From assembly GCA_002633025.1 (NCBI GenBank), contig NMRB01002427.1:17741-81740 (forward strand): DNA of 64,000 nucleotides, written 5' to 3'. Below, piece after piece: positions 54,721 through 64,000 of the stretch. This stretch comes from Notospermus geniculatus. Its lineage: Eukaryota > Nemertea > Pilidiophora > Heteronemertea > Lineidae. Position numbers and translations under genes: made by a program. How positions within the stretch are numbered: the stretch's first letter is position 1; each line of letters starts with the position of its first letter. Below the pieces are notes generated by a model, which saw nothing but the letters and a program-made list of their open reading frames with translations, was not told the origin of the DNA and ran no database searches.

Positions 54721-55079
54721 GTATATAGGCTCTGAAGGGGGTCAGATGGAAGACCAGAAAATCGCTACTGCGGTGGTCAAAACACTAAAATTTTAGCACT
54801 TTTTCAAGGAAAAATGCCAAAATTTCAAGTGTCAAAAATCGTAAAAAAGNATTCAGTGGGAATCTACAGTATATAGGCTCTGAAGGGGGTCAGATGAAGC
54901 TGTGAAGGGCTTTTTGCGGTGGTAGTGACGATTTTGCTATTTTTTTGGCATTTTTTTACGGTTTTTGACACTTGAAATTTTGGCATTTTTCCTTGAAAAA
55001 GTGCTAAAATTTTAGTGTTTTGACCACCGCAGTAGCGATTTTCTGGTCTTCCATCTGACCCCCTTCAGAGCCTATATAC
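54721..55079. mobile_element. Foldback MITE with repeated end, interrupted by an N
   Basis: gtatataggctctgaagggg occurs at 54721 and 54869, and its reverse complement ends at 55079. 54721-54849 pairs with 54951-55079 almost perfectly. The N at 54850 lies between. Either one element is doubled by a contig overlap, or a nested copy is present. Confidence 0.85.
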
Positions 55080-55489
55080 TACCATCTCCACCGCCTCGCC
55101 ACCGGCACCACCCTGGACTTTTTTTTTCTGAAGACACTAGAAAATTTATTACTCATCCTAAAGAAGTGTGGTTACCATCATTTGAAAGAGCACGTCCTTA
55201 CAAACAAAATGATGTATAATTTTCATGATAGGGCCTGTATTTGCTGGAAAAAACAAATTTCATCATGAAAAATTTCCATCATGTTACAGCACCGCCTTTT
55301 TAGGGTAGCCAGCTTCTGACATGCGACCACATGTATTCTTACATTCAATTATGGCCATTTTTCTTTTGTCCATTTCACTCTTCTTTCCGGACTTCCCGCC
55401 ACACCAGCGGCTTGTTAGGATTTATTACTCGTGAAAAGGGCCTTCGTGAAAAGGGCCAAAAGCAAGTTTTCTTATCACTTCTGGCTTTC
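55080..55489. other. Non-coding stretch
   Basis: No feature resolved. Confidence 0.3.
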
Positions 55490-56540
55490 TTATATGCGCA
55501 ATGGCATCACGAAGGTCAGCACATTGATAAGATATGTTTTGCTGGTGCCGCCGCTGGCATTAAAGCTGAACTTAATAGATATAAACCCCAAGCGGCAGAG
55601 GTAGAAATTACAAACAACCACCCGCCATGTTTTGAACAGCCACCGAACATGAATACACCCTCTCGGACGGTCACAGTTGGTTTCACTCGCCAACACGCTC
55701 TTGAACAGTAAAGATCTCAGCACAACCGATGTTTGGTGGCTGTTCAAAACATGGCGGATGGTTGTTTGTAATTTCTACCTCTGCCGCTTGGGGTTTATAT
55801 CTATTAAGTTCAGCTTTAAGGCAAAATATCTTGCTTTCATTATTGTCGACTGTTGTCATGATCAAGTCGAAGGCATGATTTTGTTTCGTGTTGAGGGTAC
55901 TGATAAGTTGAGGAGCAAATTGCTGCAGGAGTGTTGTGTTGAAGTTGGTTTCTTCTGCTATCAGTTTTCTTGTTGTCGATGTCTTGATGAGGTTTGCGTT
56001 GGGAGCAGGAAGGTTGAAATCTTTGGTTAAGTCTAAGTTCTCTCTCTGCAGTATCTCTTGAATGTGAAGGAGGATTTTATTTTCGTGGAAGTCGCTGGGA
56101 GTTACTGCTTTGTCGCGGTGCATTAAATCAGGGCACAGTTCAAATTTCCATTCCATCCAGAATTCGAGGTGATTGGAGGGACGACAGTACATGAGTAGTG
56201 TTGTGAAGAAGTTTCGGAGTTGATCTCCAAATCGAATTGTGCTTGCCTCTGTCATGGCAAGATGAATTTCCTTGTCGTCTGTTATCAAGCCGAGTTGAAG
56301 GCAGGCTTCCTGGAACATGGTGCATTGTTCTCCATTGACAGTGCGTAGGTCTTCAAATGTTTGTGCACCTGGTGCCTGCTCTGTGGTGAAGCAATGTACT
56401 TTGGTGGTATAGTTCAGATTAATGTGGACTGAGCAATATTGTTGGTATGCGGCCAACATTGTCTGCCTTGTTGACTTGTTGGCCACGTTTGCGTCGCTGC
56501 CACTGCTTGGTGCGTGCATTCCATGTGAAGTAGCGGGGGA
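55490..56540 (-). pseudogene. Helitron-like protein fragment, copy 2 (central part to helicase P-loop)
   Basis: From 56540 on the minus strand: PRYFTWNARTKQWQRRKRGQ, then FEDLRTVNGEQCTMFQEACL, QLGLITDDKEIHLAMTEAST, MYCRPSNHLEFWMEWKFELC, LIAEETNFNTTLLQQFAPQL, and a NTKQNHAFDLIMTTVDNNES stretch leading into the helicase. The P-loop follows as NASGGTSKTYLINVL near 55520-55560 (GGTGKT expected; the last Gly is Ser). A foldback MITE is inserted between the two parts. The upstream continuation lies 3.1 kb away at 59638-59990. Confidence 0.85.
55564..55815. mobile_element. 252-bp foldback MITE inserted at the Helitron P-loop, TTAA target
   Basis: Arms agctgaacttaatagatata... and ...tatatctattaagttcagct pair over about 85 bases, through caaacaaccacccgccatgt/acatggcggatggttgtttg with small differences. 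ttaa flanks both sides (55560-55563 and 55816-55819), as expected for a TTAA target duplication. Confidence 0.92.
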
Positions 56541-56685
56541 TATACAGCTAACCGTGTTCTTGTTGGTTTTAGACCCTATAAGTTATTACCAAGACCAATT
56601 AACCGATAGAAATATGATAGTTCTGGTTTAGATAGTTGCATTTCATGCATTGTTTGACTTCTGTGTAACACAGAAATGGCACATT

Positions 56686-58193
56686 TCACAAATGTGCTGC
56701 AAATCCATCAAAATCATTAAAAAATTCCTGCAATGGCATTCTGGCGTCTGTCCTTGCAGAGCAAATCATATGCTCAGCCATGATGGTTTCATTCCGTTTG
56801 ATGTACTGCCAGAATTTTGACTCATACTGACCTTCCCAGTCCTTGCCAAGTACGTCTTTCTCTTTTTCTTCCATTTTTTCTTTAAGTGCTAAAATATTTG
56901 AAGCCAATTCCTCTTTGTCATAGGAATCTACCCGGCCGCCCTTGCCACCCGTATCAAATACCATTTTCAGGAGAATGTTCTGATCTGACTTTGATCTGAT
57001 TCCTATCTTTGACAGACGCTCCTTGCAGTTGCTCCTGAAATGGCGCAAACATCGCAAAGCTACAGCGTTTGGCATTTCATTGCTTAGTGCATTGCTGAGG
57101 GCGACCTCACCATCGGTCATGAATGCCTTTGCCCCGTGTTTTAGTTCAGGGCAGCTTCTTAACCAACGTAGAGGCAATTCGGCCATAGGTGGCCCTGTCT
57201 TTACCATGATGTATGGCAGTTGGCCCCATAAAAACAGAAGGAACACGACTTCGCCTGTTGATAAGGAGAGGGTGCCTGTATGTCACAGGGGTAACTTCGT
57301 ACTTACCAAAGTCGAAGGTTGGATCCACGCTCAGAGGCAGACAGGCATACTTTCCACAAAAATTATCTAAGTTGGTGCACATCTCCTTTGTGCCCAGAAC
57401 CCAAATATCGCGATCTCGCTCGGCAGCTGGGTGTGGTCCAGGACCAAGTTTTATTTTTTAGTTGAGAAATACAAGGCACGATCTTTATTTTCTCTTACCT
57501 TAGTTGTGCTGGCCTTGACCTGGTACACTTGCTGTTTGCCCCTTGGAAGCTTCGAAATATTCTCAAGACCCAAGAGCCCACCATCCACTGCATTCGTATT
57601 GTTATATATGACAGCAGAACTTAACCCATCGCCAATGCTCTTTTCATGTCTTCTAGAGTACTTTTCTGAACTGAATAAAATGGGGCCGAGCCATGTTTTC
57701 TGTTACCGTGTGGGGCTACCTCAAACTGAACCTCATCTTTGCCCACTTCTTCAATGTAATACTGCAATAAGGACGTATCACCAACAACACGATGCTCACT
57801 GTCATAAACAGTAAATATTGCCCTGCACAAGCCAGATTCATGCTTTTTTGCATTGTTATGCACATGGTACGTAGATGAAGAGTTCAATTCCAATTTTTGT
57901 TTTACTATCTCCACAGGGTTTGTTTTCACAACGGTCCACGTTGCACTCCGTAGTGTTCTTTGACACTTGCCATTCATGTCAGCCTTGATGTCTTCTTTGG
58001 ATTTCAGTTTGGAAATATCCACAAGAAACGCCAAGTTCCTCCTCACACACTGGGGAACTGTAATGCACTTTGAACTGTTTCTGGCCTCGGAATGAAGGAT
58101 CTTGAAGACTTCTGTCATCGTGAATCGTTCCTTCTTTCCAGACATGAATATTGGTGTTTCTTTGTTTCCGCCGTAGTTTTCTGAAGATTGCAC
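56686..58193 (-). pseudogene. MULE transposase gene, frame-broken
   Basis: The N-terminal region (58193-57621) is a long intact frame with KERFTMTEVFKILHSEARNS and a region ending GSAPFYSVQKSTLEDMKRAL. The frame moves into a SSAVIYNNTNAVDGGLLGLE stretch, then into LSVDPTFDFGKYEVTPVTYR and HPLLINRR ... FMGPTAIHHGKDRATYG (57382-57146), and finally PELKHGAKAFMTDGEVALSN, NEMPNAVALRCLRHFRSNCK in the 57246-56686 frame. This order (D-x-T-F, (F)xGP, TDGE, CxxH) is that of Mutator-like (MULE/FAR1-type) transposases; the conserved Asp, Asp/Glu and C-x2-H residues are visible. At least two frameshifts exist. No terminal repeats were identified. Confidence 0.8.
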
Positions 58194-58943
58194 TGGTTAG
58201 TTGACTGGCTTCTGAAACGATGATGAATAAAACTTTGACATTTTGCCTTTAGTGCAAAACGGTAGGCCTACACTGAATGAAGCATACACAACATACTTAA
58301 TATGAGGCAAAGACCCCCTTACTCCAGACCAAATTTCGTATTGGACACTGTAAAGAAAACATCACGCAGGAAATATTTTAGATGAACATTTTTCTGGGAC
58401 AACGTGTGTTGACAGACGAAAGAAGCAACACTCAACAGATCTGTGATGATGAACATGGACCAGACATTAAAAATTTCATCTAACAATTATTTTGCAGTTT
58501 TGGGGTTACTATTCTTTCAATCAAATACCCCCCCCCCAAAAGACTCATACGTGCCTAATGATGCATATGGTGGCAAGATGAAGAGACATTACCATTTTTA
58601 ACAGATTATGTAAGCATAGGTAGGCTACATATGTTCAAGAACACTGATCTGTAAAGGCCATGGCAATAAAAGCATTCCAACCTGTTTTTCAGTTCCACTG
58701 TGAGAAATTTCATTTTCTCTGCAAGTTGGGTGGTCTTGTCTAGTTTCTGAAGCAGATTCTGAAACAATAAGCAAGTTGTCAGCAAAGGGGTCCGTAAAAA
58801 CCATTAGCCACGGCATGCCGTTAAAGTGGGTTTGCCTTTCTCACACTGGACACCTGTAACATTTAATTACCATTCCGAATAATGGCTGACACGGCGCTTA
58901 TACAGGTAAGAGCATGAAGGGCGTACACCTTAATAGGGTAGTA
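58194..58943. other. Upstream of the MULE gene, unassigned
   Basis: A C-run at 58529-58537. No motif. May contain the element's 5' end. Confidence 0.3.
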
Positions 58944-59262
58944 GGGCAATTGGCACCCGGACGATTCCCACCTGCACAATTCGCTCCTGGACGATTTGCA
59001 CCAAGGCAATACCCGCCTGGACAATTCGCACCCAGGACGATTCGCACCCAGGCAATTGGCACCCAGGAGCCTTATTCACGAAGCACCCTTAAGATTTACG
59101 GTACCGTAAACTATTGTTAAAAGAGCTAGTCTAACAATAGTGTACGGTATAGGTCTTACGGGTGCTTCGTGAATAAGGCTACAGGACACTTCGCATCCAG
59201 GGCAATTGGCATCTGGGCTATTCTTTTCCAGGCAATTGGCAGCTGGACAATTCGCACGTAAA
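58944..59262 (+). repeat. 15-16-bp minisatellite split by a MITE
   Basis: Units like ggacaattcgcaccca and ggcaattggcacccag run from 58944 to 59067 and resume from 59181 to 59262 in the same orientation. Translated, it gives a Pro/Gly/Phe pentamer-like pattern, but only as a by-product of the unit length. Confidence 0.9.
59068..59180. mobile_element. 113-bp MITE inside the minisatellite
   Basis: agccttattcacgaagcacc at the left and ggtgcttcgtgaataaggct at the right are exact reverse complements. An inner pair (ttacggtaccgtaaactatt / caatagtgtacggta) continues the fold. Confidence 0.93.
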
Positions 59263-59413
59263 AGAGAAAATTGGCTCTCGACGCACTCAGAATCTCTACA
59301 CGGTGTTTGTTGCTGCGGGTAGACACCAACACGAACACGAACATTGACTTTCAACAGTATGTAGATTTTAAGCAATGAATTGTATGAGACACCCATACCA
59401 TTCAAAAAGAATA

Positions 59414-59635
59414 TACAGTAAACTCGAGTTTAAACCACCGGTTCATTATGTTCATAAGCACACCCAAAGTAGGGTCAGTTTCACCCTAGGCCTTAAGCAA
59501 CTATTCATTCCATCACGTGGTTGTGATCGTACAAGCGATTCCAGCCACTCAGCGTATAGTTGTTACGTTTTATTCACTCCCATTTCGACTGTGGGTGTGC
59601 TTATGAACCGGTGGTTTAAACTCGAGTTTACTGTA
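59414..59635. mobile_element. 222-bp MITE at the Helitron break
   Basis: tacagtaaactcgagtttaa...ccaccggttcat at the left pairs with atgaaccggtggtttaaact...cgagtttactgta at the right, with a further inner pair (taagcacaccca/tgggtgtgctta). It ends two bases from the point where Helitron sequence resumes. Confidence 0.93.
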
Positions 59636-59637
59636 GT

Positions 59638-59990
59638 TATATTGCGTGCCTCTTCGTCATTGGTGTTTGCAAGGAAGGCTGTGAGTTTGGTAGTGGGCGG
59701 TCCTTTGTTCACCGTTGCGGCAGCTTCCTCTGGTTTGAAAATGACTGTCTGCTGATCAGGTAAGTGGGACGGTAGTTTTTCCACTGGTGGGTACTTGTCA
59801 TGCTTGTAGTGAATTGGGAAATTGTAGATTTTCCACAGAGCTTCACTGGCAGAGATGTCGCGTGCATTTAAGTAGTTCTCAACTTCATCAAGTACTGCAA
59901 CTGGTGTGCCATCTGTTGTAAGGGAAAATATGATTCTGTCCTGGCCTTTTGTGATGTACTTAAGTATTTTACTGCTTGAACTGAGTGGAC
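59638..59990 (-). pseudogene. Helitron-like protein fragment, copy 2 (N-terminal part)
   Basis: Minus strand from 59990: KILKYITKGQDRIIFSLTTD, VLDEVENYLNARDISASEAL, WKIYNFPIHYKHDKYPPVEK, HLPDQQTVIFKPEEAAATVN. It is the same as copy 1 at 47790-48120 with about 90 percent identity; the Arg-Tyr of the RYxSAxEA motif is changed to Arg-Asp here. It continues at 56540 after the inserted block. Confidence 0.85.
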
Positions 59991-60499
59991 GACTTCGACA
60001 TTGATGTGGGCAGAATATAGATTCTTTGGCATGGGTTGTGGTTTCCTTTTGCTGTTGAATTATGTTTCTGGTTGACCTTTCCGTCGATATGCTCAGATGT
60101 GGTGGGCTTGGGGTCAGTGTCTTCAAAAGTGATGTCAGAAAACAGAATATTAGAGGTGTCGCAGTCGAAAATGTAATACGTAGACAATTGAAGATGGTCC
60201 TTTGAGGTTGATGGTGTTGGACATGTTGGATGTAACTGCTGGGACGATGTAGATGGTCGTGTTGGATTATCTTTCTTAAGGGCAGCGCACACGTGCGACT
60301 AAAATGGGGGCGACTACCGATGCGACTACTACGTCGCATGCGATAATTACCTTTGAGGTCGATCAGTGATGTCATCCGCGACATCACTGATCTTCCAAGG
60401 AAGCATTTGTTGCCAACGAGTCAACAAAAACTAAAAAAAACTAAAAATATGTTCAGTCGCTGCTGTGGTCGCAAGGCCGGTCGCCGAGAAAATCACTCG
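59991..60499 (-). other. Spacer in Helitron copy 2 with small palindromes
   Basis: 60040-60160 matches copy 1 at 48200-48310 (tgaccttccgtcgatatgct). A palindrome tcagtgatgtcatccgcgac then atcactga sits at 60363-60390, at the edge of a small unassigned insertion. Confidence 0.5.
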
Positions 60500-61024
60500 A
60501 AAATCGCAAGTGTGCTTTTTTCATTGCTTGCTGCTTGTGCTGAAGGTGCCAGTGACTGAGGCTGGCTTGCTTTGGCTGATTTCAATGTGGTGTTGATAAG
60601 AAGAGTGCGACCAACAATATTGTGACGCAGCATCCTGAGTATGCGTAACAGCTTCTTCGCAGTTGTTGCCTTCCACATCAAGTTGAATTAGATTGATTTC
60701 ATTTTGGAGGTAATCTTTTAAACTCTTCAGCAAAGTCTGTGTTTTGACCAAGTCCTCTTTGTCGTAGTTGGCATCATTGTCCAGTACTTGATTTAGTTCT
60801 TTTGAAGCTTGTTCCAGGGTCTGTTGTGCTATCTGTAGGAGATTTTGAAGGACAGAAATTGAGCCTTGTCGCTGCTCTGTTGTCTTTACCTGACAGAAGG
60901 CGACTTCACGCTGTAACGTGTGCTGTAGGTGCTCCATGTGTGTGATGAGGGACATCACGACATTGTGAGGTGGCATATGGTATGGCATGGTGGTGGCTGA
61001 AAAGTAGAAAAGATGCATTGCCAT
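60500..61024 (-). pseudogene. Helitron-associated coiled-coil region, copy 2
   Basis: Minus strand: HMEHLQHTLQREVAFCQVKT, SISVLQNLLQIAQQTLEQAS, LNQVLDNDANYDKEDLVKTQ, LKSLKDYLQNEINLIQLDVE and GNNCEEAV. Long amphipathic helices without stops in the main frame; copy 1 (48330-48510) is shorter and frame-broken. An acceptor-like ttttctacttttcag lies near 61000. Confidence 0.55.
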
Positions 61025-62198
61025 TGTATATTCGGGAGGTTAATCTGAGCAATTGATGATTGACAATATTTTGTGTTCCTAACTGCATGCATTGTATATC
61101 CTTGTGGAAAACAAGGATGGTTGTGGAAACAAGGATGGTTGTGGAAAACAAGTATGGTTGCTTGTGGTTGCTTGTGGAAAACAGTGTAAATTATGATATG
61201 GTGTAGCAGGGCGGTTTACCTGTCTTGAAAAAATGAAATAATGATGCAATGAGATGGTTGCTTAAAGGTGATCCTGCTAAGTTCGTGGTTCAGAAAAGAG
61301 CACAGTTTGCAGATATTTTCCACGAATATTTATTGCAAACAAAAATAGATAAGAGACGTGACTCTTATCTATTTTTGGTGCAACGTAAAGAAGTACGTAC
61401 CTTGTTGATACTAATGGTATTAGGAAGATAGGATAGTATGGTTGCAACTCGGAATGGTTTCTTGTAGGTGGTGCTGGAAAGAAGTAAGAGAAAAGGTGAA
61501 AATAGGTGCAGTCTGTATAAATACATCCAGTGCTATGCAGTGTTGGTGATATTACTACAGTGCACTACCACAATACATTCTTGTACAATTCCTAGGTCAA
61601 AACCTTTACTTCAAATGGGCGGAGATACCAAAGCCCAGCTTATGAAAAATTTAGACATCACTGACAATCTGTCGATCAATAACAACTAAAGTTTTGTACC
61701 AGCTCGTACAATACACGGTTGGCTCAGTGCATATGCATCCATGCATACGGGTCGTTTGTATTCACTCCACTCCACCTGGTTTACATATACTAACAAAGGA
61801 AACACAAGAATAAAAAAAAAACGTGATCGCTACAGTATTTCCTGTCCAAATCGGCTGCACTGCCCACCATACGTCATACAGTTTACGAATGTAATTGGAC
61901 CGATGCGTGATATACCAATCAAGAACTTGAGGGTATAATGATGTTTGTACTCAGACCAACAGTCCGATTTCTTAATAAAACGTTCTTTGCAGTCAAGTAC
62001 ACATCTTGCCTTAGGAGGGTCTTCCTGGTGGCAACTTTCATGGGCCAACAAATCATAATAAATTCGAGTCCTTTGACGATAAGTTGAATCCTTGAAAACA
62101 AATCCTAGTAAGTGTGGTCGCCGTTACTTGACAAAAGATACGGTATGTTAATAGATTGCGGGTACTAGTAATCCCAATCGTAGGCGCAAGAGGGTCAC
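61025..62198. other. Unassigned stretch with small repeats
   Basis: 61100-61182 holds about four units of a gtggaaaacaaggatggtt tandem repeat. No gene recognised. Confidence 0.5.
61340..61377. repeat. 16-bp perfect hairpin
   Basis: caaaaatagataagag and ctcttatctatttttg pair around the loop acgtga. Confidence 0.85.
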
Positions 62199-63247
62199 CA
62201 TGTACAGTCTTGTTCGTATTAATATCAACACCTATTATCTCAAATATCTCATAAACCACCAAACCAATTTAAATGCGGTTTTCTGCATAAGGTCAGAAAT
62301 CTTGTTGACTACAACTGGACATCAATGTTTTTGCACAAGATTCACTTCTTCATTGCGTAATCTGTCATTGAAAAAAGGTCCCCAAAAAAACTTTATTGTT
62401 TCTAGATTTTTCACCAAAATTCCTTGACCAGAATGAAGTTATGCCAAAATAAAGGTTATTTAGCAAGTTACTGTCAAAATACGTTGTTTAGTTTTTGAGA
62501 AATTGACGTTTTTGTAAAGCTATATCAACACCACTTGTGTTCCACTATCAACAACTTATGAGACGGCCCCTACATAATAATGCAAACCATACACCATGCA
62601 TGGGTCACTGTACAAATGTATAGGCATAGAAAAATGTTGTGACCTGTACTGGTTATTCATGACATTGTATTGCAAAAAGTAACAGGCATTGAGAAAGAAC
62701 TTAGTAGCCTTTGTCATCTTTGTTTAAAGTTAACCAGTGCATGAATTGGTCACTAAAGCCTCCACACACTTGAAAAATTATTATGTAACACTTTTGCCAC
62801 ATAGGACTCAGCGCTGTTCTATAGATCTATGGATTTTGTGTGCACTGACGGCCTACACAAGGAACATGAAGTATAGGGACCGTCTCATAAGTTGTTGGCA
62901 GTGGAAGACAAGTGGTGTTGATATAGCTTTACAAAAACGTCAATTTTTCAAAAACTAAATGGCCGATTTTGACAGTAACTTGCTAAATCACCTTTATTTT
63001 GGCATAACTTCATTCTAGCCAAGGAATTTTGGTGAAAAATCCAGAAACCAAAAAGTTTTTTTTTGGACCTTTTTTCAACGACAGATTACGCAATGAAGAA
63101 GTGAATCTTGTGCAAAAACATTGATGCCCGGTTGTAGTCAACAAGATTTCTGACTTTATGCAGAAAACCGCATTTAAATTGGTTTGATGGTTTATGAGAT
63201 ATTTGAGATAATCGGTGTTGATATTAATACGAACAAGACTGTACATG
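62199..63247. mobile_element. 1.05-kb foldback element with about 375-bp arms
   Basis: 62199-62573 is matched in reverse complement by 62871-63247 at roughly 90 percent. Landmarks: catgtacagtcttgttcgta at the outer end, tgcggttttctgcataaggtc in the middle, cttatgagacggcccctac at the inner end. The spacer is about 297 bases. Frames in the arms mirror each other and have no motif. Confidence 0.93.
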
Positions 63248-63428
63248 TAGTTAGCTCTCCGTCTCGAGGTCGACTCGTTGTCTGTGATCATGGTGATAGG
63301 CCGAGGTATTCTGATGTCCTCTCTTCTAGATACATTTTCTGAGTTTTGTTCCTTTCTCTGCCGAATTGTCAGACATACTGCTCTGTCGAACAGCATCTGG
63401 AAGACGTGGTTGTAATCATAACTGTTTT

Positions 63429-64000
63429 TGATGTGACGTACTTTTCAAGGTCAGACAGACTTCAAAGTTCAGAATTTTGCCTTTTGGTGGCAGTGAAGCA
63501 TTGAAGATTTGTTTGGGTTACCTAGCTTCTCCAGAGTTGCTTCTGAAAATAAAATATGATGCTTGCTCAACACAGTGTGTAAAGTTCCATTCATGACTTT
63601 GATAATGAATGATAAACCTCCTGTACATATTCTCACATTTAACGGAAATATAAACTTACCATATAAATCAAAATAGGGCCCACTGATGTCCATCTGGTAT
63701 TGTTGGTCCTGCTTCTGTCTGTGTTTTCTGCTGTTCTCAGTTTTTTTTCGGATGCTTCTTATAAAACCTTGCGAACCAGTGATTACTCAGACCTGTTTCC
63801 ATAATAATCACAAGTGGCCTCCCTGACATATCAACAAGACGTCAGTTTGTTACCCTAATCATCTCTCTGGTTAATGCAAATTCTCGCTCGCCCATCCACC
63901 GCAGGTAGTTAATTAGGGCATCCTCTTCTTCTTTGGTAATACTCGCCTCTTGGCCTGATTTGCTCAGCAATTCAATATTCCCTACCCTACCTGATGCAGT
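63429..64000 (-). pseudogene. psq/CENP-B-type DNA-binding domain plus Helitron-associated exon, copy 2
   Basis: Matches 48490-49012. From 64000 on the minus strand: TASGRVGNIEL, SKSGQEASITKEEEDALINY, LRWMGEREFALTREMIRVTN, a stop in place of the next Arg, LVDMSGRPLVIIMETGLSNH then WFARFYKKHPKKN. The complete WFxRFxKxHP recognition element confirms a CENP-B-type domain. Further down, an intron-like gap and an acceptor (attttattttcag near 63545) lead to EATLEKLGN. The frame continues beyond the window edge. Confidence 0.75.

Larger units (their letters stand above)
56541..59637. mobile_element. 3.1-kb insertion block splitting Helitron copy 2
   Basis: Helitron text stops at about 56540 (gtgaagtagcgggggatat) and resumes at about 59638 (atattgcgtgcctcttcgtc). 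In copy 1 these two points are 13 bases apart (near 47777). The block holds a MULE transposase gene, a minisatellite and two MITEs, so it grew by several events. Element ends were not identified. Confidence 0.75.

Noticed and set aside
58914-59120. Pro/Gly/Phe-rich frame resembling a repeat protein
   Set aside because: A 15-bp minisatellite translated in one of its frames; the unit length drifts to 16 and the frame is lost at the MITE.
59563-60387. Single 274-codon frame as one protein
   Set aside because: Only the part at 59638-59990 is Helitron; the first third reads through spacer and palindromes, and the tail reads through a MITE.
62200-63396. 75- and 128-codon mirrored frames starting MYSLVRININT-like
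   Set aside because: They are the two arms of the foldback at 62199-63247, not two genes.

Overview
This is a eukaryotic, animal-type genomic window. It is not bacterial: genes have GT-AG introns, there are no operons, most of the sequence is non-coding, and it is packed with transposons typical of animals (BEL/Pao, Gypsy, Helitron, MULE, pogo-like) and many short terminal-inverted-repeat or foldback elements. A spliced ependymin-related gene and the dense MITE load suggest a marine invertebrate, probably a non-vertebrate deuterostome (cephalochordate, hemichordate or echinoderm). The species cannot be fixed from the sequence. The assembly is draft quality, with one 301-base gap and seven isolated single N characters. 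At least two of these Ns sit between near-identical neighbouring copies, which looks like unmerged haplotypes.

Layout. 1-5381: two long intronless minus-strand reading frames of unknown function (1053-2045 and 4341-5381) among repeats. 5382-10704: a defective BEL/Pao retrotransposon with a 5-bp target duplication, a truncated 5' LTR, no reverse transcriptase, an internal tandem duplication and several frame breaks. 10705-18200: mostly repeats (five foldback or dispersed elements, a degenerate telomere-like tract, an 87-bp tandem duplication). 18201-22222: a six-exon gene for a secreted ependymin-related protein of 187 residues, with part of exons 5-6 duplicated at an N. 22223-24237: foldback elements, one carrying two CArG-box sequences. 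24238-25950: a minus-strand gene made of two related symmetric exons encoding long coiled coils around a hydrophobic segment.

26000-43400: no long gene. It holds at least ten MITE-like elements, several copies of a recurrent 'agctcac' repeat, a striking foldback built from Sac II-like palindromes (36866-37370), and a likely two-exon small gene (35509-37624) whose last exon has a decayed copy near 40.2 kb.

43400-64000: a transposon graveyard, almost all on the minus strand. It contains a zinc-finger/CENP-B-type fragment, a Gypsy RNase H-integrase remnant, two broken copies of a Helitron-like element, RING-like fragments in three copies, a PIF1-type helicase C-terminus, a MULE transposase gene, a minisatellite split by a MITE, and a 1.05-kb foldback. 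In both Helitron-like copies a pogo/psq-type DNA-binding domain lies upstream of the Helitron segment in the same order, so the two may travel as one composite element. This is the best candidate here for something not previously described, with the coiled-coil gene second.
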